From contig CAJUBE010000002.1 of assembly GCA_910584725.1 (NCBI GenBank), positions 124,001-188,000 of the forward strand: 64,000 nucleotides of DNA, written 5' to 3'. The DNA comes from an uncultured Lachnospiraceae bacterium (GTDB lineage Bacteria; Bacillota; Clostridia; Lachnospirales; Lachnospiraceae). The first letter of the stretch is position 1. Every line of letters starts with the position of its first letter. Positions 16,610 through 25,532 of the stretch are shown here, in pieces. The notes below the pieces were generated by a model. That model made no database searches and had not been told where the DNA came from. It saw only the letters and a program-made list of their open reading frames with translations. Made by a program: the position numbers and the translations under genes.

Positions 16610-17740
16610 CTAAAACAAGTCTTTCACCGTGCGGATAATCATCTCCATATCCTCTTCCGTATTCTTAATATCGCTGGGCAGACAGAATCCTCTTGTGAAG
16701 ACATCCTCCCCCACGCTGCTGCCATCCTCATTGTGGGCAAAGAAATCGCATTCTGCAAAAACCGGCTGCATATGCATGGGCTTCCAAATCGGGCGGCTTT
16801 CCGCATTACATTTCTCCTCCAGCGCATCCATAACCATATCCGGCGTCACCCCGCTGTCCGCAGCAATGGCCATCCCGGAAAGCCAGTTATTGGCGTCGCC
16901 GTCAGGGTTCATGGGATTCATCTGAATAGCGGGAATATCCGCAAACGCCTTGCAGTAGCGCTCATAAATCGCCTTTTTCTTCGCCTTATGCTCCTCCAGA
17001 TGCAGAAGCTGCCCCCTGCCGATTCCCGCCGTTACATTACTCATGCGGTAATTATAGCCAATCTGGGAGTGCTGATAATGTCTGGCGGGGTCTCTCGCCT
17101 GCGTCGCCAGAAAGGTGACTTTCTTCGCGGCCTCTTCCTCCGCTGACACAAACATGCCGCCTCCGGACGTGGTAATGATTTTATTGCCGTTAAAGGAATA
17201 AATGCCGTATTTCCCGAAAGTGCCGGTATACTGCCCCTTATAAGTGCTGGCAAGGGACTCCGCAGCATCCTCCACCATCGGCGTGCCATGTGCTTTACAG
17301 ATTTCCATAATCTCATCGAGCTTTGCGGGCGTGCCGTAGAGATGCACGCAGATCACCGCTTTGGGATTCGGGTACTTCTCATAAGCTCGTTTCAAAGCTT
17401 CCGGGGACATATTCCAGGTATCCGGCTCCGCGTCGATCAACACAGGCGTGCCATTTTCATACACAATGGGATTACAGGAAGCGGAAAAAGTCAGATCCGA
17501 CACAAACACAACATCCCCCTGCTTCACGCCCAGAAGCCGCAGCGCCATATGGATCGCCGCCGTGCCGGAGGACAGCGCCGCCGCATGACCGCAGCCCGTA
17601 TATTCTGCCATCTCCTTCTCGAACGCATTCACGTTCGGCCCCAGAGGCGCCACCCAGTTCGTGTCAAAAGCCTCCTGCACAAAAGCCTGTTCCTCCCCGT
17701 GCATGGTGGGGGAAGAAAGATAAATTCTCTTTTTATCCAT
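16610..17740 (-). CDS. pglE: DegT/DnrJ/EryC1 aminotransferase, PglE-like (UDP-4-keto-6-deoxy-GlcNAc)
   Basis: A 376-residue PLP aminotransferase that adds an amine from glutamate to a 4-keto nucleotide sugar. It has SSGTAAIHMALRLL (58-71), VEDAAESL (156-163) and the PLP lysine at about 187 in SFNGNKIITTSGGG, the PglE/LegC-type motif (aromatic-N-G-N-K). It overlaps the PglF-like gene by 8 bp, the same pairing as in bacillosamine synthesis, so the product should be UDP-4-amino-4,6-dideoxy-GlcNAc. GGAGGG precedes the ATG at 17740; a frame start at 17776 has no such site. No PglD acetyltransferase is adjacent. Confidence 0.88.
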   Translation of the reverse strand: MDKKRIYLSSPTMHGEEQAFVQEAFDTNWVAPLGPNVNAFEKEMAEYTGCGHAAALSSGTAAIHMALRLLGVKQGDVVFVSDLTFSASCNPIVYENGTPVLIDAEPDTWNMSPEALKRAYEKYPNPKAVICVHLYGTPAKLDEIMEICKAHGTPMVEDAAESLASTYKGQYTGTFGKYGIYSFNGNKIITTSGGGMFVSAEEEAAKKVTFLATQARDPARHYQHSQIGYNYRMSNVTAGIGRGQLLHLEEHKAKKKAIYERYCKAFADIPAIQMNPMNPDGDANNWLSGMAIAADSGVTPDMVMDALEEKCNAESRPIWKPMHMQPVFAECDFFAHNEDGSSVGEDVFTRGFCLPSDIKNTEEDMEMIIRTVKDLF

Positions 17741-19616
17741 GATTTTGACCCTCCTCGTAGTGATATGTCGGCACAATCTCCTGAATCAGAGGACGGATGT
17801 CCGAACTCTCAATCTGGCATTCATCCTTTAATCTCTTCAACTGCGCGAAAAATTCGTGTTCATCCAGCTCAATCGGTTTGCCGATATGAATCATTTTGTT
17901 TGCCGTATCCTTCATGCCTTCCTCGTCCATCAGGAGCTCCTCGTAGAGCTTTTCCCCCGGACGCAGGCCCGTAAACGCAATCTTGATGTCCTCGCCCACG
18001 CGGTATCCCGAAAGTTTAATCAAATTTTCCGCCAGGGAGAGGATTTTGACAGGTTCTCCCATATCCAGCACAAAAATCTCCCCGCCTCTGGCGTATGCGC
18101 CCGCCTGCAGAACCAGCGAAACCGCTTCGGGTATGGTCATAAAATAACGGATGATATCCGGGTGGGTAACCGTCACCGGCCCGCCCGCCGCGATCTGCTT
18201 GCGGAAGAGCGGAATCACGCTACCGTTGCTGCCAAGCACATTGCCAAAGCGCACCGCCACAAACTCCGTCTCATAGTGCTTATCAAAGGTCTGGATAATC
18301 ATTTCACAGATCCGCTTGCTGGCCCCCATGATATTTGTCGGGTTCACCGCCTTGTCTGTGGAGATCATGACAAATCGCCGCACACCGCTCATCGCCGCCG
18401 CCTGCGCCGTCTTAAAGGTGCCAAACACATTGTTTTTGATCGCCTCAGTAGGACTGTCCTCCATCAGCGGCACATGCTTGTGGGCCGCCGCGTGGTACAC
18501 GATATCCGGCTTATACTTAGAAAAAATGAAGTTCATGCGGTTTGTGTTCCGCACAGAAGCGATGAGCACCACCAGATTCAGTTCCGGATATTTCTGTTTC
18601 AGCTCCTGCTGTATGTCATAGACCGAATTTTCGTAGATGTCCACAATGACAAGCTGTTTTGGCCTGTGGGTCGCAATCTGCCTGCAAAGCTCACTGCCGA
18701 TAGAACCGCCGCCGCCGGTGACAAGCGCCACCTTTCCCTGCACATACCCGAGAATAGAATCCAGATCGACGCTGATCGGATCCCTGCCAAGCAGGTCTTC
18801 CAGCTCCACATCCCGCAGCTTGCTCACGTTGACCTCGCCGTTTACAAGCTGATACATGCCCGGAAGGGAACGCAGTTTGCAGTTCGTGTCCTTACATATC
18901 TCCAGAATTTCCCGAATCTCCGTCCGCGGTGCGGAGGGCATCGCCACAATGATCTCGTCCACATCATAGACATCCGCGCACTCCACGATCTTTTCCCTGC
19001 CGCCCACAACCTTGATGCCCTGAATATATCTTCCCCATTTTCCCTTGTCGTCGTCGATAATGCATTTGATGACCATGGTGGAGAAATTGCTGTTTACAAT
19101 CTCTTTGATAATCAGGTTGGCCGCCTCGCCCGCCCCGATCACCATAACCGAAATCAGATTCTTCTTATTTTGCTGCTTATGCTTCAAACCGCGGAAAAAC
19201 CGATAGGAAAAACGGCTTGCAAAGATACAGACCACCAGCACAGCCATGTACGCGGGATAGTAACTTCTCGGCACCGCCCGGGTCGTCACCTTGAAAAACT
19301 GCAGACCAACCCCATCCGCCAACATGGACAGCACGCAGGCCACCACGATATTCTGCAGCTCCGTCTCCCCCGCAAAAGCCCAAAGACTGCTGTAGAGACG
19401 CATGAAGTAAAAAATCGCCAACGTCAAAAGAACATTCAGCGGCAGAAATTGTTCAATCGGCTGCATGAAATGTCTGGGAATGCCGTCCAGATGAAAGTCA
19501 TAACGCCACAAAATAGCCACATAACTCGCCAGAACAATACTGATAATATCGTATATAATCAGGCATGTCCGTCTATAAAACAGTTTCGCATTAAAAGGTT
19601 TTCTTGTTTTTTCCAT
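17733..19616 (-). CDS. pglF: UDP-GlcNAc 4,6-dehydratase, membrane-anchored (PglF/CapD-like)
   Basis: A 627-residue nucleoside-diphosphate sugar dehydratase. Four hydrophobic helices fill residues ~15-140; a Rossmann domain with VMVIGAGEAANLI (158-170) follows; the catalytic short-chain dehydrogenase domain has VTGGGGSIGSEL (299-310), YHAAAHKHVPLME and STDKAVNPTNIMGASK (419-434) with the T-D-K catalytic set in place of the usual tyrosine. This is the long retaining type (PglF, WbpM, CapD, EpsC) rather than the short PseB type. It makes UDP-2-acetamido-2,6-dideoxy-4-keto-glucose for the PglE-like enzyme with which it overlaps. Ribosome site is weak (AGGA). Confidence 0.92.
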   Translation of the reverse strand: MEKTRKPFNAKLFYRRTCLIIYDIISIVLASYVAILWRYDFHLDGIPRHFMQPIEQFLPLNVLLTLAIFYFMRLYSSLWAFAGETELQNIVVACVLSMLADGVGLQFFKVTTRAVPRSYYPAYMAVLVVCIFASRFSYRFFRGLKHKQQNKKNLISVMVIGAGEAANLIIKEIVNSNFSTMVIKCIIDDDKGKWGRYIQGIKVVGGREKIVECADVYDVDEIIVAMPSAPRTEIREILEICKDTNCKLRSLPGMYQLVNGEVNVSKLRDVELEDLLGRDPISVDLDSILGYVQGKVALVTGGGGSIGSELCRQIATHRPKQLVIVDIYENSVYDIQQELKQKYPELNLVVLIASVRNTNRMNFIFSKYKPDIVYHAAAHKHVPLMEDSPTEAIKNNVFGTFKTAQAAAMSGVRRFVMISTDKAVNPTNIMGASKRICEMIIQTFDKHYETEFVAVRFGNVLGSNGSVIPLFRKQIAAGGPVTVTHPDIIRYFMTIPEAVSLVLQAGAYARGGEIFVLDMGEPVKILSLAENLIKLSGYRVGEDIKIAFTGLRPGEKLYEELLMDEEGMKDTANKMIHIGKPIELDEHEFFAQLKRLKDECQIESSDIRPLIQEIVPTYHYEEGQNHG

Positions 19617-19658
19617 ATCGGTATCCTATCGTCTTGGCATTAAATGCTTCGACCTGTA

Positions 19659-22202
19659 TTACGTCCTTTCCGGTATCGCATCCACTTGTATATCCGCAAG
19701 CAGGGGCGCCATCACAAGAAGCAGGCAGTACGCGATGGGACAGCAGGGATGGAAAATCCACTCCGTCAGCCCTGCCACCGCAAAGAGAAGCAGAAGCGCC
19801 ATGGGAAACAGCGCACACTCTCTGTCCTCCCTGTGCCTGCGGTAATAGACAGCCGCCTGCACGAGCGTCGCGATCCCCAGCAGGAGGAACACGCCGCCCA
19901 CGAAAATGCCGTGATCATAGGCCACCTGCAGGTAAATATTGTGGGCATGGGCCAGATAATTGCCGTCCGGCTCCATAACGCCCATATCGTCATGCCCCGC
20001 CCTGTTTAATCTCTCGTAATACCGTGCAAATATATACAGCCTTCCATTTGTATAAGAATCCTCTTCCTCCGCTTCCGCGGCCGACGCCACATCCTCCGCA
20101 GATGCAAGCAATATCCTGCTCCCATTCTCCAGATAAGGACTCCTGTACTCCGACTCCCCGTCAGCCTTGCTGAAATAGAGGAAAGCATTCAGGCACTTTT
20201 CCTGCGGAATCCCCAGCACCTTCATCTGAAAGGTCTGTATAAAGCGCTCCACCGTAATGTAGTAATAGGAATCCATATCCCTGCCATGCACAAGCTCCGA
20301 GGGGAACTCTTCAATTTCATGAGCCCTGATATCCGCCGCCACAGCAGGAATCGTCCTCTGGGCCGTAAACATCACCGGAAAGCTTATGACCACAGAAAGT
20401 ATCATAAGCCCCATTCCCCGCAGAAAACGCCGCCATTTTTCCCGAAGCGGGAATGCCTTTCCGGAAAAGAAAGCCACCGGAATCACCACAACCGCCGTCA
20501 CAAAAATGGCCAGATACCCGGTTCTCGACAAGGTAAACAGCAGATACATGGCGGAAATACCGAGCACCGAAAGCTCCTTGTAGGTTCCCGCCAGAGAGGG
20601 ACGCCGTCCATAAGCATCCAAAAACTTGACAAGCGCCGCACACACCGCCAGAGCCAGATATACGGCGGAAATCGTCACCGTATGAAAATGGAACGGGTAG
20701 CGGTAATACTGAAAATACATATAGGGCCTGTGCAGCAGGCAGTAGCCCACCGTCAGAACAAAATGCAGCAAAATGCCGTTTACTATATTGTGCAGCAAAA
20801 CCGTCCGTTTTACGCCTGAAGCCATCCGCAGATAATAGAGCGCAAAACAGCAGACAAGAAAAATGGGCCATCCTCTCGTGTTGCGATATATGATAATCAG
20901 GGCAAAAAACACGCTGACAAGGATGCCGTACGGCACGGAAATTCTTTTTATTTTCCTCCCGAAAAGGAGTTTCACGGTATTCAGAATCACAAATCCCGCA
21001 AAAATGCCCGCCCAGACCGTCAATTTCAGCGCTTTCAGCTCCAGCTCCGCAGGTTCTGCAAGCCCGGCCTCCGCGCTCTTTTCAATCAGCGCCGCCAGCG
21101 CGTCCCGATAATACATGGGCGCGATCACTGCCGCCGCCACGCCATAAATCAGATTACTCCAACAAAAAAGTTCTTTCTTTCGATAGGTCACAATCAGCGC
21201 CAGCGCGAAGAAGATCAGCACCTGCCTGTACGCCACGGTATGATGGATTTCATACAGCGCGTTCATATAATTGCAGCAACCCCAGATCGCACCGGCGAAC
21301 ATCGCAGACTGCAGATCGTCCTGCCACCGCTCCCGAAACACGGCCAAGACCGTTCTGTCCGAGGCGAGCCCGGTTCTGTCGTGGTTCACCGCATAGAGCG
21401 CCGCCACAGCCGCAAAAACCACCCCTGCCTCATAAAACAGGATGGAATAGATATCTGTCGTAAAGAGACGGCACGGCCCGATCGCCACAGCCGCCGCCAC
21501 AGCCGCCGCCGCAATAAGCGGATTCAAGGTAAGGCGCATGACCCGTTCTACCGTAAGCAGAGTGTTCCGTTCCGGGCGCTTCTTATAATAAAGCGCAGTG
21601 AGCCAGGAGACAAGTACGCCGGCGAGCAAAAAAGCCGCATCCAGAGCGAATGTCTTCCCTTTCCGCAGAGGCACTTCGTAGACGTAATCAGCGATCATGC
21701 ACCGCTCCGTATCCTCCACATCGCCATAGTAGAGCGCGCCGATATAAATATTGATATTTTCACCGGTGTTGTCGGCATAAGCCACATGAAAGGCGGACTC
21801 CACGCCCTGCAGTAAAAAGTAGTAATCCCGTCCAACCTCCGTGTCGATATTTACCTGTACTTTAAGATAGCCGGGAAAAGTATCCATATCCCCGGTATCT
21901 ATCACCTGCTGCATCAGCGTCTGCATGGAAGCGTCACGAAGCACAAAATTAAGCTTCTCGCCCTCCACTCTGTCCGCCAGATAGATTTCTATTTCTTTCA
22001 GCCTGTCATACTGTGCGATAAATCTCTGCTGCACTACATAGTCCGCATTGACTTCCTCAGAGACCACCGTCTGCTGCCTGCTGCTCTTGTCCCGCACCTC
22101 CTCGTGAATCAGACGAAGAGGCCAGAGAATCAACGCCGCACACACCACCAATATCCAGACTGTGCCGCAAATGGCCTGCCTTTTATTTAAAATTCGGTTC
22201 AT
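19659..22202 (-). CDS. O-antigen ligase / polymerase-like membrane protein
   Basis: An 847-residue membrane protein. One N-terminal helix (10-30) is followed by an extracytoplasmic domain of about 150 residues, then roughly a dozen helices. Near the end a long loop (~residues 640-755) is followed by HAHNIYLQVAYDHGIFVGGVF, the Wzy_C/WaaL-type signature with the conserved H-N. Such proteins polymerise or ligate undecaprenyl-linked glycans on the outer face. The extra N-terminal domain is not standard for Wzy and may bind glycan or a partner. AGGAG lies nine bases before the ATG. It precedes pglF by 42 bp in the same transcript. Confidence 0.8.
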   Translation of the reverse strand: MNRILNKRQAICGTVWILVVCAALILWPLRLIHEEVRDKSSRQQTVVSEEVNADYVVQQRFIAQYDRLKEIEIYLADRVEGEKLNFVLRDASMQTLMQQVIDTGDMDTFPGYLKVQVNIDTEVGRDYYFLLQGVESAFHVAYADNTGENINIYIGALYYGDVEDTERCMIADYVYEVPLRKGKTFALDAAFLLAGVLVSWLTALYYKKRPERNTLLTVERVMRLTLNPLIAAAAVAAAVAIGPCRLFTTDIYSILFYEAGVVFAAVAALYAVNHDRTGLASDRTVLAVFRERWQDDLQSAMFAGAIWGCCNYMNALYEIHHTVAYRQVLIFFALALIVTYRKKELFCWSNLIYGVAAAVIAPMYYRDALAALIEKSAEAGLAEPAELELKALKLTVWAGIFAGFVILNTVKLLFGRKIKRISVPYGILVSVFFALIIIYRNTRGWPIFLVCCFALYYLRMASGVKRTVLLHNIVNGILLHFVLTVGYCLLHRPYMYFQYYRYPFHFHTVTISAVYLALAVCAALVKFLDAYGRRPSLAGTYKELSVLGISAMYLLFTLSRTGYLAIFVTAVVVIPVAFFSGKAFPLREKWRRFLRGMGLMILSVVISFPVMFTAQRTIPAVAADIRAHEIEEFPSELVHGRDMDSYYYITVERFIQTFQMKVLGIPQEKCLNAFLYFSKADGESEYRSPYLENGSRILLASAEDVASAAEAEEEDSYTNGRLYIFARYYERLNRAGHDDMGVMEPDGNYLAHAHNIYLQVAYDHGIFVGGVFLLLGIATLVQAAVYYRRHREDRECALFPMALLLLFAVAGLTEWIFHPCCPIAYCLLLVMAPLLADIQVDAIPERT

Positions 22203-22273
22203 ACACGCTTTCTCCTACAGCAATGCGCTGCTCATTGCTTTCGCGTAAGTAGTGTACCACGTTTGGGATGTTT

Positions 22274-23221
22274 TTACAAATCGAGTCCTTTTGCCTCATC
22301 ACACCCCAAAATAATGTTCATACACTGGATGGCCGCACCGGACGCGCCTTTTCCCAAATTGTCAAATTGAGAAGAGACGACAATGCGTTCTTCGTTCCCC
22401 GTCGCATAAATCTTTAACCCGTCCCAGCCGGACAGCCCGTTCCCGGCTAAAAACCCGCTGGCGGCAATTTCATCGTCCGCGGTGCTCACCTTGATAAACC
22501 GCTTGTCCTTATAATAGGATGCGTAATAATGTAGCAGCGATTCCGGTGTTTCCCTCTTTGCCAGCATGTCCGCATACAACTGTACGGAAACCACCATGCC
22601 GCTGTAATAGTCGTCTATGATCGGAGAGAACAGGGGCGTGCGCACAAGTCCCGTGATTTTCTGCATCTCTTTCAGGTGCTTGTGCTGCTGTGTCAGTGCG
22701 TATTCTCTTCCCGCCGACAGCTCTTTCGGCCTGTCCTCACTCTCATAAGCCGCGATCGCTTTCTTTCCGGCGCCGCTGTACCCCGAAATGGCGAGGCAGC
22801 TTACCGGATAGTCTTTGGGTAGAATCCCCCCCGCGATTAACGGATACACCAGCGAGATAAATCCGGTGGCATAGCACCCCGGAACCGCGATGCGCTTTCC
22901 CTCTCTGATCGCGGTTTTGTGGGCATCCGACAGCTCCGGGAAGCCATAGGCCCACCCGGCCTGCGTCCGATGGGCCGTGGACGTGTCAATAATGACCGTA
23001 TCTTCCTTTTCCGCCAGCGCCACGGATTCTCTCGCCGCCTCATCCGGCAGGCACAAAAAAGTGATGTCCGAGGCATGAATCATTTTCTTTCGCTCCTCCG
23101 GGTCTTTTCTTAGCTCCGGACTGATGTGCAAAAGCTCTATATCGTCACGTTTCTGAAAACGTTCGTTGATTCTTAATCCCGTCGTTCCTTCGCTTCCGTC
23201 AATAAAAATTTTTGTTTTCAT
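22274..23221 (-). CDS. argC: N-acetyl-gamma-glutamyl-phosphate reductase, type 2
   Basis: A 315-residue ArgC of the shorter type 2 form: IDGSEGTTGLRINERF at the N-terminus for NADPH, the nucleophile Cys116 in VPGCYATGF, ISGYSGAGKKAI and a His-rich ALTQQHKHLKEM. It reduces N-acetylglutamyl phosphate in arginine synthesis. It stands alone here, without argJBD, between glycan genes, and has its own predicted promoter. A housekeeping gene caught in or beside the locus is the simplest reading. Confidence 0.9.
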   Translation of the reverse strand: MKTKIFIDGSEGTTGLRINERFQKRDDIELLHISPELRKDPEERKKMIHASDITFLCLPDEAARESVALAEKEDTVIIDTSTAHRTQAGWAYGFPELSDAHKTAIREGKRIAVPGCYATGFISLVYPLIAGGILPKDYPVSCLAISGYSGAGKKAIAAYESEDRPKELSAGREYALTQQHKHLKEMQKITGLVRTPLFSPIIDDYYSGMVVSVQLYADMLAKRETPESLLHYYASYYKDKRFIKVSTADDEIAASGFLAGNGLSGWDGLKIYATGNEERIVVSSQFDNLGKGASGAAIQCMNIILGCDEAKGLDL

Positions 23222-23256
23222 ATCATATGCGCTTCCTTTCTACCATACATCTGTAA

Positions 23257-23285
23257 ATTTTACATCGTGTCCGCCCATAAATCAA
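23257..23285 (-). promoter_or_regulatory. Predicted promoter upstream of argC
   Basis: On the - strand, TTGATT (23280-23285), a 17-bp spacer and TAAAAT (23257-23262) lie about 35 bp before the argC start. No ARG-box was recognised with confidence. Confidence 0.4.
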
Positions 23286-23324
23286 CACAATATATTGACA
23301 CCGTTTTGTTTATATTATCCACTT

Positions 23325-24971
23325 TCATGCTTTTTCACCCCGCAGCCCCATCTGCGCGACGGCGAGAAAGAGCGGCAGGCCATACCAGAAAAACAGCACA
23401 TACCTTGGCAGGTAGGTCGGGCCGAGAAGCACCGTCAGCCATATGAGAAAAATCGGCAAAAACGGGTACAGCAATTCATATCGCTTGTTATTTAATAGCC
23501 ATGCAAACAGAAGAGCATACAGCCAAAACATCGCTCCGGGGGAAAACAGCCAGGAAACCACGGGGATTTTCTCCTTCCAAACCTCCAGCGAAAGCTTGCG
23601 GTACACCTCGTCCAGCCAGGGGATTTTACTCTCCCTGACGCCCGGCTGTTCCACCTCATAGCCGAAATAGGAATTATCCTGATAGGTAAAGGTAAAGACC
23701 GTATTGCCCCCGTACACGTTGATCACCGTATCAGGATACCAGAAGCCGTAGGAAGTCAGCCACCATGCATTCAGATAAATCAAAGGCTTTTTCATTCCAA
23801 CGCGCAGCCAGAGCTTTGCGTATTTTCCCTTATCCCGCGCAAATGCCTCATTGTCAAAACGGTATTTGACCGGATCGGAAAGCCGCGGCGTATACAGGGA
23901 GAGCGCCTCCTCGCTCAAAACCTCGTGAAGCATTTCCACATCCTCCCCGGAAAATGCCTCCGGCGCGTACTTATAAGTTCTGGCAAGCTGCTGGATCGGC
24001 ACGGTCAAAAGCTCCTGGTACTCGGAATCATCCGCATGGAGCGCGATTTTCAGACCGCCGTTTATGAAAAGACACCCCGCCACCGCACAGACAGAAAGAA
24101 GGAGCAGCCGTCCGCGATGTCCTTTTTGCAAAAAAATCAGCAGGGGAATCATCACCAGAAAGGCGTAAAAGCCATTGTTGCGAAGCAGCATCATGCCCGC
24201 ACCGCTCACCACAAAGAGAATCTGCCATCCCCTTGTATCAAAAAACGCCTTCCCCACGCCCATCTCCAGAAGACACACCAGAAGCAGCAGCAGAGCCAGC
24301 GTAAACAGCGCATCCTTTGCAGAGCACAGGGTAAACATTACCACTGTGGGAAACACCCCCAGCCAGACAAGGCCGATCAGCCGCAGCACGCGGGAAATCT
24401 TTTTTTTGCGAAGGTAGGAAAAAAGAAAGGTGAAAACGCCCGCCGCCAGAACCATCTGAAAGACCATATAGCAGGCAATACCCAGATTATAGGAATCCGT
24501 CAATTTATGGACGCCGCAGATCATGCCGCCGAGAAGCAGCACATGCACAAGCGGGTGATGGATGGAAAACGTTCTTGTCGCCACCTGTATATACTCATCC
24601 TGCGCGTCATATACAAAAAATCCCGGGTATACCGCCATAAACACAGGCAGCCAGCATAGGATCAGAAAAAGAAAAGCCGCGATATCCGCCTGTTCATCCG
24701 TTACATTGAAAACATCCGTTATTTTATTGACAGCCTTCCCGATACGTGATATGCCTCTGCCCCGCAGTCCGTCCATAAGACGCCACAAAAGCAGTACCAT
24801 TCCCGTAAAGATAACCGTAAACGCCCCCAGCTGGAGCCAGAGTGTCGCATCCTTTACATCCACATTCTCCACACTGTCCAACCGTGCGCCAAACAAAATT
24901 GCCGCCGAAAACAACAGGGAAAAGCCACCCGCGATCAGACAGCTCCTGCATTGTTTTTCGTTCTTTCCCAT
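23325..24971 (-). CDS. DUF6020-family polytopic membrane protein (second copy)
   Basis: A 548-residue membrane protein with about a dozen helices, paralogous to the gene at 798-2642: both have the PGFFVYDAQDEY / PTWFNNDAVWQ type loop, SIHHPLVHVLLLGGMI, SAKDALF-type segments, and a C-terminal loop with KYAKLWLRVGMKKPLIYLNAWW near the same place. Function unknown; the acidic first loop and a HHP motif suggest a lipid-linked substrate. An in-frame stop just upstream fixes the ATG at 24971, which overlaps the GNAT gene by 37 bp. It is the last gene of the wecE-type operon. Confidence 0.75.
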   Translation of the reverse strand: MGKNEKQCRSCLIAGGFSLLFSAAILFGARLDSVENVDVKDATLWLQLGAFTVIFTGMVLLLWRLMDGLRGRGISRIGKAVNKITDVFNVTDEQADIAAFLFLILCWLPVFMAVYPGFFVYDAQDEYIQVATRTFSIHHPLVHVLLLGGMICGVHKLTDSYNLGIACYMVFQMVLAAGVFTFLFSYLRKKKISRVLRLIGLVWLGVFPTVVMFTLCSAKDALFTLALLLLLVCLLEMGVGKAFFDTRGWQILFVVSGAGMMLLRNNGFYAFLVMIPLLIFLQKGHRGRLLLLSVCAVAGCLFINGGLKIALHADDSEYQELLTVPIQQLARTYKYAPEAFSGEDVEMLHEVLSEEALSLYTPRLSDPVKYRFDNEAFARDKGKYAKLWLRVGMKKPLIYLNAWWLTSYGFWYPDTVINVYGGNTVFTFTYQDNSYFGYEVEQPGVRESKIPWLDEVYRKLSLEVWKEKIPVVSWLFSPGAMFWLYALLFAWLLNNKRYELLYPFLPIFLIWLTVLLGPTYLPRYVLFFWYGLPLFLAVAQMGLRGEKA

Positions 24972-25486
24972 GTACTGCGTCTAACCTCCATAAAGAGAAC
25001 GTTCCGCACGCCCTGTTCCAATTCCACGCTTTCCCTTTTGCTTTCTATCAGCCGAAATCCCGCCTTTGTATAACTTTTTCGCGCCCCCGCATTATCCTCC
25101 AGAACACGCAGAAATATTTTTTCCAGATGAAGCGTTTCAAATCCGTATTCCAGCATAAGCTTCGCCGCACGCACGCCATAGCCGCGTCCCAGCGCATCCT
25201 CCTCGCCGATAAAAACGCCATACTCGGCGTTTTGCTTCTCCCTGTCGATATCCCGCAGATAGACGCTGCCGATTTCCCGACAGGCGCCCTCCGCCTCCAC
25301 GCAGATAATAAACTGCGCCACATGCCCCGGTTCCACCTGTTCTCTCAGCCAGGCCATGTGCCCTTCCTCCGTGAAAAGCTTCTGATAAATAAAATTGCCC
25401 CGCACAAAATCCTTGTTCCGCCAGGTTACAATCTTCGGCGTGTCCGCCGCCGTGATCGGTCTCAGATATACCTTCTCCTCACTCAT
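24935..25486 (-). CDS. GNAT acetyltransferase (RimJ/RimL- or PseH-like)
   Basis: A 183-residue acetyltransferase with the GNAT core: VYLRPITAADTPKIVTWRN at the start, EYGVFIGEEDALGRGYGVRAAKLML for acetyl-CoA (R/Q-x-x-G-x-G/A type) and LRVLEDNAGARKSYTKAGFR at the end. The opening and W-R-N-K resemble nucleotide-sugar N-acetyltransferases (PseH, and the role of WecD). It lies two genes from the WecE-type transaminase in the same transcript, so dTDP-Fuc4N is one possible substrate; a protein N-terminal acetylase is the alternative. GGAGA precedes the ATG. Confidence 0.8.
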   Translation of the reverse strand: MSEEKVYLRPITAADTPKIVTWRNKDFVRGNFIYQKLFTEEGHMAWLREQVEPGHVAQFIICVEAEGACREIGSVYLRDIDREKQNAEYGVFIGEEDALGRGYGVRAAKLMLEYGFETLHLEKIFLRVLEDNAGARKSYTKAGFRLIESKRESVELEQGVRNVLFMEVRRSTWERTKNNAGAV

Positions 25487-25532
25487 CTGTCTCTCTCCAT
25501 AAAATGTCCCGCCATATTTTTGCTTCGTGTCC

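Noticed and set aside
17856..19643. Long + strand open frame (595 codons) opposite the PglF-like gene
   Set aside because: Antisense shadow of a clear dehydratase; composition rich in H, R and D typical of reverse reading.
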